Shown here piece by piece: positions 1-12,190 of a DNA stretch of 64,000 nt; the first letter of the stretch is position 1, and every line of letters starts with the position of its first letter. The stretch lies in contig CALZFC010000078.1 of assembly GCA_945643635.1 (NCBI GenBank), positions 1,017,001 through 1,081,000 on the forward strand. Reading direction: 5' to 3'. This DNA is from Allodiplogaster sudhausi (taxonomy: Eukaryota > Nematoda > Chromadorea > Rhabditida > Diplogasteridae). A program made the position numbers and the translations under genes. Below the pieces are notes generated by a model. It was not told the origin of the DNA. It saw nothing but the letters and a program-made list of their open reading frames with translations, and made no database searches.

Positions 1-124
1 CAAACATAAATTTTTTATTGTTGACAAACGCGGCCAGTGTCGGGTGCAATGGTCCTTCCGCTAGAAGAATGTTTGGTAGCGGGCGTGCTTTAAAGCATCT
101 TAGTTTGAGGTAGACATTCGATCT

Positions 125-145
125 GGACCACCGAGAGGTGTGTCC
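125..145. repeat. GGAC/CACC-GAGA-GGTG/GTCC hairpin (example copy)
   Basis: GGAC CACC pairs with GGTG (T) GTCC around a GAGA loop of the GNRA type. This gives eight base pairs with one bulged T. The CAACCGAGAGGTGAG and CACCGAGAGGGGTGACC versions elsewhere in the array weaken or shift the stem, so pairing is not uniformly kept. Confidence 0.55.
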
Positions 146-176
146 TTTTCTAACGGCTAAGCTTTGGCGCGGCCAA

Positions 177-356
177 CAATTACATTTGAAATATGTTTTA
201 TTTAATTCGTAAAAGAATGTTTTTAGTATTTCAAAATCAGTTTAAAAAATAAATTTGTGATTGTTGATTAACGCTGCCAGTGTGGACGATCAGGACCAAC
301 GAGAGGTGAGTCCTAAACCCTAAATTTTGGAAAGGCCCCCGCTTAGGCGGGGCCAG
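177..356. repeat. Representative B monomer (180 bp)
   Basis: This is the first complete B unit. It opens with CAATTACATTTGAAATATG, runs through an AT-rich first half and a core GCTGCCAGTGTGGACGATC, and ends in the GC-rich hairpin around 334-354. B aligns with A at both ends and through the AT-rich half, but lacks the A-specific block. A B subtype in the array reads GTGTATACGATC in the core instead of GTGTGGACGATC (for example near 31,450, 32,068 and 34,862). Another subtype reads TTTGATTCG instead of TTTAATTCG (for example near 38,190). Confidence 0.93.
334..354. repeat. GC-rich hairpin near the monomer end (example copy)
   Basis: GGCCCCCGC and GCGGGGCC pair around a TTAG loop: eight base pairs with one bulged C. 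Other copies read GGCTCCGC-TTAG-GCGGGGCC, which pairs without a bulge using one G-T wobble, or GGCTTCGC-TTAG-GCGGGGCC with two wobbles. A right-half version, GCTCCGC-TTTG-GCGGGGAC, keeps the inner stem only. Confidence 0.75.
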
Positions 357-364
357 CAATTACA

Positions 365-415
365 TTTGAAATATGTCTGAAAAGGATCTCTTATAAGAAT
401 TTTGAATATTTCAAA
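365..415. repeat. AT-rich inverted repeat conserved in A and B
   Basis: TTTGAAATAT at 365-374 is the exact reverse complement of ATATTTCAAA at 406-415. In the B monomer the arms are TTTGAAATAT (185-194) and GTATTTCAAA (226-235), with the same 51-bp span. The central 31 bases differ strongly between A and B, while the arms and their spacing stay the same. This is one example copy; the pair recurs in nearly every monomer. Confidence 0.8.
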
Positions 416-464
416 AAGTAATTACAAACATAAATTTTTTATTGTTGACAAACGCGGCCAGTGT

Positions 465-548
465 CGGGTGCAATGGTCCTTCCGCTAGAAGAATGTTTGG
501 TAGCGGGCGTGCTTTAAAGCATCTTAGTTTGAGGTAGACATTCGATCT
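465..548. repeat. A-specific block that accounts for the A/B length difference
   Basis: Between the shared CCAGTGT and the shared GGACCA/GGACAA, monomer A has 84 bases and monomer B has 9. The 75-base net difference equals the whole A minus B length difference. The block holds a CCGCTA...TAGCGG inverted repeat and a 12-bp palindrome TGCTTTAAAGCA. The sequence does not tell whether A gained it or B lost it. Confidence 0.85.
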
Positions 549-2134
549 GGACAACCGAGAGGTGAGTCCTAAACCCTAAAATTTGGAAAGGCTTCGCTTA
601 AACGGGGCTAACAATTACATTTGAAATATGTTTTTCTTTAATTCGTAAAAGAATGTTTTTAGTATTTCAAAATCAGTTTAAAAAATAAATTTGTGATTGT
701 TGATTAACGCTGCCAGTGTGGACGATCAGGACCAACGAGAGGTGTGTCCTAAACCATAAATTTTGGAAAGGCCCCCGCTTAGGCGGGGCTAGCAATTACA
801 TTTGAAATATGTCTGAATTGATCTCTTATCAAAATTTTTGAATATTTCAAAAATTAATTACAAACATATATTTTTATTGTTGACAAACGCGACCTGTGTC
901 GGGTGCAATGGTCCTTCCGCTAGAAGAATGTTTGGTAGTGGGCGTGCTTTAAAGCATCTTGATTTGAGGTAGACATTCGATCTGGACAACCGAGAGGTGA
1001 GTCCTAAACCCTAAATTTTGGAAAGGCCCCCGCTTAGGCGGGGCCAGCAATTACATTTGAAATATGTCTGAAAAGGATCTCTTATAAGAATTTTGAATAC
1101 TTCAAAAAGTAATTACAAACATAAATTTTTTATTGTTGACAAACGCGGCCAGTGTCGGGCGCAATGGTCCTTCCGCTAGAAGAATGTTTGGTAGCGGGCG
1201 TGCTTCAAAGCATCCTGGTTTGAGGTAGACATTCGATCTGGACAACCGAGAGGTGAGTCCTAAACCCTAAATTTTGGAAAGGCCCCCGCTTAGGCGGGGC
1301 CAGCAATTACATTTGAAATATGTCTGAAAAGGATCTCTTATAAGAATTTTGAATATTTCAAAAAGTAATTACAAACATAAATTTTTTATTGTTGACAAAC
1401 GCGGCCAGTGTCGGGCGCAATGGTCCTTCCGCTAGAAGAATGTTTGGTAGCGGGCGTGCTTTAAAGCATCTTAGTTTGAGGTAGACATTCGATCTGGACC
1501 ACCGAGAGGTGTGTCCTTTTCTAACGGCTAAGCTTTGGCGCGGCCAACAATTACATTTGAAATATGTTTGTATTTAATTCGTAAAAGAATGTTTTTAGTA
1601 TTTCAAAATCAGTTTAAAAAATAAATTTGTGATTGTTGATTAACGCTGCCAGTGTGGACGATCAGGACCAACGAGAGGTGAGTCCTAAACCCTAAATTTT
1701 GGAAAGGCCCCCGCTTAGGCGGGGCCAGCAATTACATTTGAAATATGTCTGAAAAGGATCTCTTATAAGAATTTTGAATATTTCAAAAATTAATTACAAA
1801 CATACATTTTTTATTGTTGACAAACGCGGCCAGTGTCGGGCGCAATGGTCCTTCCGCTAGAAGAATGTTTGGTAGCGGGCGTGCTTTAAAGCATCTTAGT
1901 TTGAGGTAGACATTCGATCTGGACAACCGAGAGGTGAGTCCTAAACCATAAATTTTGGAAAGGCCCCCGCTTAGGCGTTGCCAGCAATTACATTTGAAAT
2001 ATGTCTGAAAAGGATCTCTTATAAGAATTTTGAATACTTCAAAAAGTAATTACAAACATAAATTTTTTATTGTTAACAAACGCGGCCAGTGTCGGGCGCA
2101 ATGGTCCTTCCGCTAGAAGAATGTTTGGTAGCGA

Positions 2135-2147
2135 GGGGGGGGGGGGG
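2135..2147 (+). repeat. Poly-G run (13 G) inside an A monomer
   Basis: TAGCGA is followed by 13 G and then TTTCAAAGC. Ordinary A copies read TAGCGGGCGTGCTTCAAAGC at this place, so a GGCGTGC-like segment is replaced by G. Confidence 0.9.
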
Positions 2148-3759
2148 TTTCAAAGCATCTTGGTTTGAGGTAGACATTCGATCTGGACAACCGAGAGGTG
2201 AGTCCTAAACCCTAAATTTTGGAAAGGCCCCCGCTTAGGCGGGGCCAGCAATTACATTTGAAATATGTCTGAAAAGGATCTCTTATAAGAATTTTGAATA
2301 TTTCAAAAAGTAATTACAAACATAAATTTTTTTTTGTTGACAAACGCGGCCAGTGTCGGGTGCAATGGTCCTTCCGCTAGAAGAATGTTTGGTAGCGGGC
2401 GTGCTTTAAAGCATCTTAGTTTGAGGTAGACATTCGATCTGGACCACCGAGAGGTGTGTCCTTTTCTAACGGCTAAGCTTTGGCGCGGCCAACAATTACA
2501 TTTGAAATATGTTTGTATTTAATTCGTAAAAGAATGTTTTTAGTATTTCAAAATCAGTTTAAAAAATAAATTTGTGATTGTTGATTAACGCTGCCAGTGT
2601 GGACGATCAGGACCAACGAGAGGTGAGTCCTAAACCCTAAATTTTGGAAAGGCCCCCGCTTAGGCGGGGCCAGCAATTACATTTGAAATATGTCTGAAAA
2701 GGATCTCTTATAAGAATTTTGAATATTTCAAAAATTAATTACAAACATACATTTTTTATTGTTGACAAACGCGACCAGTGTCGGGTGCAATGGTCCTTCC
2801 GCTAGAAGAATGTTTGGTAGTGGGCGTGCTTTAAAGCATCTTGATTTGAGGTAGACATTCGATCTGGACAACCGAGAGGTGAGTCCTAAACCCTAAATTT
2901 TGGAAAGGCCCCCGATTAGGCGGGGCCAGCAATTACATTTGAAATATGTCTGAAAAGGATCTCTTATAAGAATTTTGAATATTTCAAAAAGTAATTACAA
3001 ACATAAATTTTTTATTGTTGACAAACGCGGCCAGTGTCGGGTGCAATGGTCCTTCCGCTAGAAGAATGTTTGGTAGCGGGCGTGCTTTAAAGCATCTTAG
3101 TTTGAGGTAGACATTCGATCTGGACCACCGAGAGGTGTGTCCTTTTCTAACGGCTAAGCTTTGGCGCGGCCAACAATTACATTTGAAATATGTTTTTATT
3201 TAATTCGTAAAAGAATGTTTTTAGTATTTCAAAATCAGTTTAAAAAATAAATTTGTGATTGTTGATTAACGCTGCCAGTGTGGACGATCAGGACCAACGA
3301 GAGGTGAGTCCTAAACCCTAAATTTTGGAAAGGCCCCCGCTTAGGCGGGGCCAGCAATTACATTTGAAATATGTCTGAAAAGGATCTCTTATAAGAATTT
3401 TGAATATTTCAAAAATTAATTACAAACATACATTTTTTATTGTTGACAAACGCGGCCAGTGTCGGGCGCAATGGTCCTTCCGCTAGAAGAATGTTTGGTA
3501 GCGGGCGTGCTTTAAAGCATCTTAGTTTGAGGTAGACATTCGATCTGGACAACCGAGAGGTGAGTCCTAAACCATAAATTTTGGAAAGGCCCCCGCTTAG
3601 GCGTTGCCAGCAATTACATTTGAAATATGTCTGAAAAGGATCTCTTATAAGAATTTTGAATACTTCAAAAAGTAATTACAAACATAAATTTTTTATTGTT
3701 ACAAACGCGGCCAGTGTCGGGCGCAATGGTCCTTCCGCTAGAAGAATGTTTGGTAGCGA

Positions 3760-3770
3760 GGGGGGGGGGG
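3760..3770 (+). repeat. Poly-G run (11 G) inside an A monomer
   Basis: This is the same context as the run at 2,135, about 1,624 bp downstream, so it is a copy of the same higher-order unit with a shorter run. Confidence 0.9.
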
Positions 3771-4957
3771 TTTCAAAGCATCTTGGTTTGAGGTAGACAT
3801 TCGATCTGGACAACCGAGAGGTGAGTCCTAAACCCTAAATTTTGGAAAGGCCCCCGCTTAGGCGGGGCCAGCAATTACATTTGAAATATGTCTGAAAAGG
3901 ATCTCTTATAAGAATTTTGAATATTTCAAAAAGTAATTACAAACATAAATTTTTTTTTGTTGACAAACGCGGCCAGTGTCGGGTGCAATGGTCCTTCCGC
4001 TAGAAGAATGTTTGGTAGCGGGCGTGCTTTAAAGCATCTTAGTTTGAGGTAGACATTCGATCTGGACCACCGAGAGGTGTGTCCTTTTCTAACGGCTAAG
4101 CTTTGGCGCGGCCAACAATTACATTTGAAATATGTTTGTATTTAATTCGTAAAAGAATGTTTTTAGTATTTCAAAATCAGTTTAAAAAATAAATTTGTGA
4201 TTGTTGATTAACGCTGCCAGTGTGGACGATCAGGACCAACGAGAGGTGAGTCCTAAACCCTAAATTTTGGAAAGGCCCCCGCTTAGGCGGGGCCAGCAAT
4301 TACATTTGAAATATGTCTGAAAAGGATCTCTTATAAGAATTTTGAATATTTCAAAAATAATTACAAACATACATTTTTTATTGTTGACAAACGCGACCAG
4401 TGTCGGGTGCAATGGTCCTTCCGCTAGAAGAATGTTTGGTAGTGGGCGTGCTTTAAAGCATCTTGATTTGAGGTAGACATTCGATCTGGACAACCGAGAG
4501 GTGAGTCCTAAACCCTAAATTTTGGAAAGGCCCCCGATTAGGCGGGGCCAGCAATTACATTTGAAATATGTCTGAAAAGGATCTCTTATAAGAATTTTGA
4601 ATATTTCAAAAAGTAATTACAAACATAAATTTTTTATTGTTGACAAACGCGGCCAGTGTCGGGCGCAATGGTCCTTCCGCTAGAAGAATGTTTGGTAGCG
4701 GGCGTGCTTTAAAGCATCTTAGTTTGAGGTAGACATTCGATCTGGACAACCGAGAGGTGAGTCCTAAACCATAAATTTTGGAAAGGCCCCCGCTTAGGCG
4801 TTGCCAGCAATTACATTTGAAATATGTCTGAAAAGGATCTCTTATAAGAATTTTGAATACTTCAAAAAGTAATTACAAACATAAATTTTTTATTGTTAAC
4901 AAACGCGGCCAGTGTCGGGCGCAATGGTCCTTCCGCTAGAAGAATGTTTGGTAGCGA

Positions 4958-4966
4958 GGGGGGGGG
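4958..4966 (+). repeat. Poly-G run (9 G) inside an A monomer
   Basis: This is the third member of the series, in the same monomer position, with nine G. Confidence 0.9.
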
Positions 4967-7900
4967 TTTCAAAGCATCTTGTTTGAGGTAGACATTCGAT
5001 CTGGACAACCGAGAGGTGAGTCCTAAACCCTAAATTTTGGAAAGGCCCCCGCTTAGGCGGGGCCAGCAATTACATTTGAAATATGTCTGAAAAGGATCTC
5101 TTATAAGAATTTTGAATATTTCAAAAAGTAATTACAAACATAAATTTTTTTTTGTTGACAAACGCGGCCAGTGTCGGGTGCAATGGTCCTTCCGCTAGAA
5201 GAATGTTTGGTAGCGGGCGTGCTTTAAAGCATCTTAGTTTGAGGTAGACATTCGATCTGGACCACCGAGAGGTGTGTCCTTTTCTAACGGCTAAGCTTTG
5301 GCGCGGCCAACAATTACATTTGAAATATGTTTGTATTTAATTCGTAAAAGAATGTTTTTAGTATTTCAAAATCAGTTTAAAAAATAAATTTGTGATTGTT
5401 GATTAACGCTGCCAGTGTGGACGATCTGGACCAACGAGAGGTGTGTCCTAAACCATAAATTTTGAAAAGGCCCCCGGTTAGGCGGGGCTAGCAATTACAT
5501 TTGAAATATGTCTGAATTGATCTCTTATCAAAATTTTTGAATATTTCAAAAATTAATTACAAACATACATTTTTTATTGTTGACAAACGCGACCAGTGTC
5601 GGGTGCAATGGTCCTTCCGCTAGAAGAATGTTTGGTAGTGGGCGTGCTTTAAAGCATCTTGATTTGAGGTAGACATTCGATCTGGACAACCGAGAGGTGA
5701 GTCCTAAACCCTAAATTTTGGAAAGGCCCCCGCTTAGGCGGGGCCAGCAATTACATTTGAAATATGTCTGAAAAGGATCTCTTATAAGAATTTTGAATAT
5801 TTCAAAAAGTAATTACAAACATAAATTTTTTATTGTTGACAAACGCGGCCAGTGTCGGGTGCAATGGTCCTTCCGCTAGAAGAATGTTTGGTAGCGGGCG
5901 TGCTTTAAAGCATCTTAGTTTGAGGTAGACATTCGATCTGGACCACCGAGAGGTGTGTCCTTTTCTAACGGCTAAGCTTTGGCGCGGCCAACAATTACAT
6001 TTGAAATATGTTTTTATTTAATTCGTAAAAGAATGTTTTTAGTATTTCAAAATCAGTTTAAAAAATAAATTTGTGATTGTTGATTAACGCTGCCAGTGTG
6101 GACGATCAGGACCAACGAGAGGTGAGTCCTAAACCCTAAATTTTGGAAAGGCCCCCGCTTAGGCGGGGCCAGCAATTACATTTGAAATATGTCTGAAAAG
6201 GATCTCTTATAAGGATTTTGAATATTTCAAAAAGTAATTACAAACATAAATTTTTTATTGTTGACAAACGCGGCCAGTGTCGGGTGCAATGGTCCTTCCG
6301 CTAGAAGAATGTTTGGTAGCGGGCGTGCTTTAAAGCATCTTAGTTTGAGGTAGACATTCGATCTGGACAACCGAGAGGTGAGTCCTAAACCCTAAAATTT
6401 GGAAAGGCTTCGCTTAAACGGGGCTAACAATTACATTTGAAATATGCTTTTATTTAATTCGTAAAAGAATGTTTTTAGTATTTCAAAATCAGTTTAAAAA
6501 ATAAATTTGTGATTGTTGATTAACGCTGCCAGTGTGGACGATCAGGACCAACGAGAGGTGTGTCCTAAACCATAAATTTTGAAAAGGCCCCCGGTTAGGC
6601 GGGGCTAGCAATTACATTTGAAATATGTCTGAATTGATCTCTTATCAAAATTTTTGAATATTTCAAAAATTAATTACAAACATATATTTTTTATTGTTGA
6701 CAAACGCGACCTGTGTCGGGTGCAATGGTCCTTCCGCTAGAAGAATGTTTGGTAGTGGGCGTGCTTTAAAGCATCTTGATTTGAGGTAGACATTCGATCT
6801 GGACAACCGAGAGGTGAGTCCTAAACCCTAAATTTTGGAAAGGCCCCCGCTTAGGCGGGGCCAGCAATTACATTTGAAATATGTCTGAAAAGGATCTCTT
6901 ATAAGAATTTTGAATATTTCAAAAAGTAATTACAAACATAAATTTTTTATTGTTGACAAACGCGGCCAGTGTCGGGTGCAATGGTCCTTCCGCTAGAAGA
7001 ATGTTTGGTAGCGGGCGTGCTTTAAAGCATCTTAGTTTGAGGTAGACATTCGATCTGGACCACCGAGAGGTGTGTCCTTTTCTAACGGCTAAGCTTTGGC
7101 GCGGCCAACAATTACATTTGAAATATGTTTTTATTTAATTCGTAAAAGAATGTTTTTAGTATTTCAAAATCAGTTTAAAAAATAAATTTGTGATTGTTGA
7201 TTAACGCTGCCAGTGTGGACGATCAGGACCAACGAGAGGTGAGTCCTAAACCCTAAATTTTGGAAAGGCCCCCGCTTAGGCGGGGCCAGCAATTACATTT
7301 GAAATATGTCTGAAAAGGATCTCTTATAAGAATTTTGAATATTTCAAAAAGTAATTACAAACATAAATTTTTTATTGTTGACAAACGCGGCCAGTGTCGG
7401 GTGCAATGGTCCTTCCGCTAGAAGAATGTTTGGTAGCGGGCGTGCTTTAAAGCATCTTAGTTTGAGGTAGACATTCGATCTGGACCACCGAGAGGTGTGT
7501 CCTTTTCTAACGGCTAAGCTTTGGCGCGGCCAACAATTACATTTGAAATATGTTTGTATTTAATTCGTAAAAGAATGTTTTTAGTATTTCAAAATCAGTT
7601 TAAAAAATAAATTTGTGATTGTTGATTAACGCTGCCAGTGTGGACGATCTGGACCAACGAGAGGTGTGTCCTAAACCATAAATTTTGAAAAGGCCCCCGG
7701 TTAGGCGGGGCTAGCAATTACATTTGAAATATGTCTGAATTGATCTCTTATCAAAATTTTGAATATTTCAAAAATTAATTACAAACATACATTTTTTATT
7801 GTTGACAAACGCGACCAGTGTCGGGTGCAATGGTCCTTCCGCTAGAAGAATGTTTGGTAGTGGGCGTGCTTTAAAGCATCTTGATTTGAGGTAGACATTC

Positions 7901-10900
7901 GATCTGGACAACCGAGAGGTGAGTCCTAAACCCTAAATTTTGGAAAGGCCCCCGCTTAGGCGGGGCCAGCAATTACATTTGAAATATGTCTGAAAAGGAT
8001 CTCTTATAAGAATTTTGAATATTTCAAAAAGTAATTACAAACATAAATTTTTTATTGTTGACAAACGCGGCCAGTGTCGGGTGCAATGGTCCTTCCGCTA
8101 GAAGAATGTTTGGTAGCGGGCGTGCTTTAAAGCATCTTAGTTTGAGGTAGACATTCGATCTGGACCACCGAGAGGTGAGTCCTAAACCCTAAAATTTGGA
8201 AAGGCTTCGCTTAAACGGGGCTAACAATTACATTTGAAATATGTTTTTCTTTAATTCGTAAAAGAATGTTTTTAGTATTTCAAATTCAGTTTAAAAAATA
8301 AATTTGTGATTGTTGATTAACGCTGCCAGTGTGGACGATCTGGACCAACGAGAGGTGTGTCCTAAACCATAAATTTTGAAAAGGCCCCCGGTTAGGCGGG
8401 GCTAGCAATTACATTTGAAATATGTCTGAATTGATCTCTTATCAAAATTTTGAATATTTCAAAAATTAATTACAAACATACATTTTTTATTGTTGACAAA
8501 CGCGACCAGTGTCGGGTGCAATGGTCCTTCCGCTAGAAGAATGTTTGGTAGTGGGCGTGCTTTAAAGCATCTTGATTTGAGGTAGACATTCGATCTGGAC
8601 AACCGAGAGGTGAGTCCTAAACCCTAAATTTTGGAAAGGCCCCCGCTTAGGCGGGGCCAGCAATTACATTTGAAATATGTCTGAAAAGGATCTCTTATAA
8701 GAATTTTGAATATTTCAAAAAGTAATTACAAACATAAATTTTTTATTGTTGACAAACGCGGCCAGTGTCGGGTGCAATGGTCCTTCCGCTAGAAGAATGT
8801 TTGGTAGCGGGCGTGCTTTAAAGCATCTTAGTTTGAGGTAGACATTCGATCTGGACCACCGAGAGGTGTGTCCTAAACCATAAATTTTGGAAAGGCCCCC
8901 GCTTAGGCGGGGCTAGCAATTACATTTGAAATATGTCTGAATTGATCTCTTATCAAAATTTTTGAATATTTCAAAAATTAATTACAAACATATATTTTTT
9001 ATTGTTGACAAACGCGACCTGTGTCGGGTGCAATGGTCCTTCCGCTAGAAGAATGTTTGGTAGTGGGCGTGCTTTAAAGCATCTTGATTTGAGGTAGACA
9101 TTCGATCTGGACAACCGAGAGGTGAGTCCTAAACCCTAAATTTTGGAAAGGCCCCCGCTTAGGCGGGGCCAGCAATTACATTTGAAATATGTCTGAAAAG
9201 GATCTCTTATAAGAATTTTGAATACTTCAAAAAGTAATTACAAACATAAATTTTTTATTGTTGACAAACGCGGCCAGTGTCGGGCGCAATGGTCCTTCCG
9301 CTAGAAGAATGTTTGGTAGCGGGCGTGCTTCAAAGCATCCTGGTTTGAGGTAGACATTCGATCTGGACAACCGAGAGGTGAGTCCTAAACCCTAAATTTT
9401 GGAAAGGCCCCCGCTTAGGCGGGGCCAGCAATTACATTTGAAATATGTCTGAAAAGGATCTCTTATAAGAATTTTGAATATTTCAAAAAGTAATTACAAA
9501 CATAAATTTTTTATTGTTGACAAACGCGGCCAGTGTCGGGCGCAATGGTCCTTCCGCTAGAAGAATGTTTGGTAGCGGGCGTGCTTTAAAGCATCTTAGT
9601 TTGAGGTAGACATTCGATCTGGACAACCGAGAGGTGAGTCCTAAACCATAAATTTTGGAAAGGCCCCCGCTTAGGCGTTGCCAGCAATTACATTTGAAAT
9701 ATGTCTGAAAAGGATCTCTTATAAGAATTTTGAATACTTCAAAAAGTAATTACAAACATAAATTTTTTTTTGTTGACAAACGCGGCCAGTGTCGGGTGCA
9801 ATGGTCCTTCCGCTAGAAGAATGTTTGGTAGCGGGCGTGCTTTAAAGCATCTTAGTTTGAGGTAGACATTCGATCTGGACAACCGAGAGGTGAGTCCTAA
9901 ACCATAAATTTTGGAAAGGCCCCCGCTTAGGCGTTGCCAGCAATTACATTTGAAATATGTCTGAAAAGGATCTCTTATAAGAATTTTGAATATTTCAAAA
10001 AGTAATTACAAACATAAATTTTTTTTTGTTGACAAACGCGGCCAGTGTCGGGTGCAATGGTCCTTCCGCTAGAAGAATGTTTGGTAGCGGGCGTGCTTTA
10101 AAGCATCTTAGTTTGAGGTAGACATTCGATCTGGACCACCGAGAGGTGTGTCCTTTTCTAACGGCTAAGCTTTGGCGCGGCCAACAATTACATTTGAAAT
10201 ATGTTTTTATTTAATTCGTAAAAGAATGTTTTTAGTATTTCAAAATCAGTTTAAAAAATAAATTTGTGATTGTTGATTAACGCTGCCAGTGTGGACGATC
10301 TGGACCAACGAGAGGTGTGTCCTAAACCATAAATTTTGAAAAGGCCCCCGGTTAGGCGGGGCTAGCAATTACATTTGAAATATGTCTGAATTGATCTCTT
10401 ATCAAAATTTTTGAATATTTCAAAAATTAATTACAAACATACATTTTTTATTGTTGACAAACGCGACCAGTGTCGGGTGCAATGGTCCTTCCGCTAGAAG
10501 AATGTTTGGTAGTGGGCGTGCTTTAAAGCATCTTGATTTGAGGTAGACATTCGATCTGGACAACCGAGAGGTGAGTCCTAAACCCTAAATTTTGGAAAGG
10601 CCCCCGCTTAGGCGGGGCCAGCAATTACATTTGAAATATGTCTGAAAAGGATCTCTTATAAGAATTTTGAATATTTCAAAAAGTAATTACAAACATAAAT
10701 TTTTTATTGTTGACAAACGCGGCCAGTGTCGGGTGCAATGGTCCTTCCGCTAGAAGAATGTTTGGTAGCGGGCGTGCTTTAAAGCATCTTAGTTTGAGGT
10801 AGACATTCGATCTGGACCACCGAGAGGTGTGTCCTTTTCTAACGGCTAAGCTTTGGCGCGGCCAACAATTACATTTGAAATATGTTTTTATTTAATTCGT

Positions 10901-12140
10901 AAAAGAATGTTTTTAGTATTTCAAAATCAGTTTAAAAAATAAATTTGTGATTGTTGATTAACGCTGCCAGTGTGGACGATCAGGACCAACGAGAGGTGAG
11001 TCCTAAACCCTAAATTTTGGAAAGGCCCCCGCTTAGGCGGGGCCAGCAATTACATTTGAAATATGTCTGAAAAGGATCTCTTATAAGAATTTTGAATATT
11101 TCAAAAAGTAATTACAAACATAAATTTTTTATTGTTGACAAACGCGGCCAGTGTCGGGTGCAATGGTCCTTCCGCTAGAAGAATGTTTGGTAGCGGGCGT
11201 GCTTTAAAGCATCTTAGTTTGAGGTAGACATTCGATCTGGACAACCGAGAGGTGAGTCCTAAACCCTAAAATTTGGAAAGGCTTCGCTTAAACGGGGCTA
11301 ACAATTACATTTGAAATATGTTTTTCTTTAATTCGTAAAAGAATGTTTTTAGTATTTCAAAATCAGTTTAAAAAATAAATTTGTGATTGTTGATTAACGC
11401 TGCCAGTGTGGACGATCAGGACCAACGAGAGGTGTGTCCTAAACCATAAATTTTGGAAAGGCCCCCGCTTAGGCGGGGCTAGCAATTACATTTGAAATAT
11501 GTCTGAATTGATCTCTTATCAAAATTTTTGAATATTTCAAAAATTAATTACAAACATATATTTTTTATTGTTGACAAACGCGACCTGTGTCGGGTGCAAT
11601 GGTCCTTCCGCTAGAAGAATGTTTGGTAGTGGGCGTGCTTTAAAGCATCTTGATTTGAGGTAGACATTCGATCTGGACAACCGAGAGGTGAGTCCTAAAC
11701 CCTAAATTTTGGAAAGGCCCCCGCTTAGGCGGGGCCAGCAATTACATTTGAAATATGTCTGAAAAGGATCTCTTATAAGAATTTTGAATACTTCAAAAAG
11801 TAATTACAAACATAAATTTTTTATTGTTGACAAACGCGGCCAGTGTCGGGCGCAATGGTCCTTCCGCTAGAAGAATGTTTGGTAGCGGGCGTGCTTTAAA
11901 GCATCTTAGTTTGAGGTAGACATTCGATCTGGACAACCGAGAGGTGAGTCCTAAACCATAAATTTTGGAAAGGCCCCCGCTTAGGCGTTGCCAGCAATTA
12001 CATTTGAAATATGTCTGAAAAGGATCTCTTATAAGAATTTTGAATACTTCAAAAAGTAATTACAAACATAAATTTTTTATTGTTGACAAACGCGGCCAGT
12101 GTCGGGCGCAATGGTCCTTCCGCTAGAAGAATGTTTGGTA

Positions 12141-12190
12141 GCGGGAGGGGGGGCATTCAATGTTTTCGAATGTTTTTAGTATTTCAAAAT
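12141..12190. repeat. Recombinant junction: truncated A joined to truncated B with a 7-G run
   Basis: An A monomer reads normally to TAGCGGGA, then has seven G (12,147-12,153), then CATTCAATGTTTTC, and enters a B monomer at GAATGTTTTTAG. The rest of the A and roughly the first 40-50 bases of the B are missing. It lies at the same A position as the longer poly-G runs. Confidence 0.8.

Larger units (their letters stand above)
357..611. repeat. Representative A monomer (255 bp)
   Basis: This is the first complete A unit. It starts CAATTACATTTGAAATATG, then has CTGAAAAGGATCTC where B has a T-rich stretch. It continues through GTTGACAAACGCGGCCAGTG into the A-specific block at 465-548, and finishes with a GGAC...GTCC hairpin region and a tail. 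Two main sequence versions alternate in the array: CGCGGCCAG with TAGCGGGCG, and CGCGACCAG with TAGTGGGCG. The tail also varies (CCTAAACCCTAAA, CCTAAACCATAAA, CCTTTTCTAACGG). These linked markers make it possible to follow higher-order repeats. Confidence 0.93.

Noticed and set aside
104..120. TGAGGTAG word shared with the let-7 microRNA seed
   Set aside because: It is an eight-base chance match inside the A-specific block with no let-7-like precursor hairpin around it.
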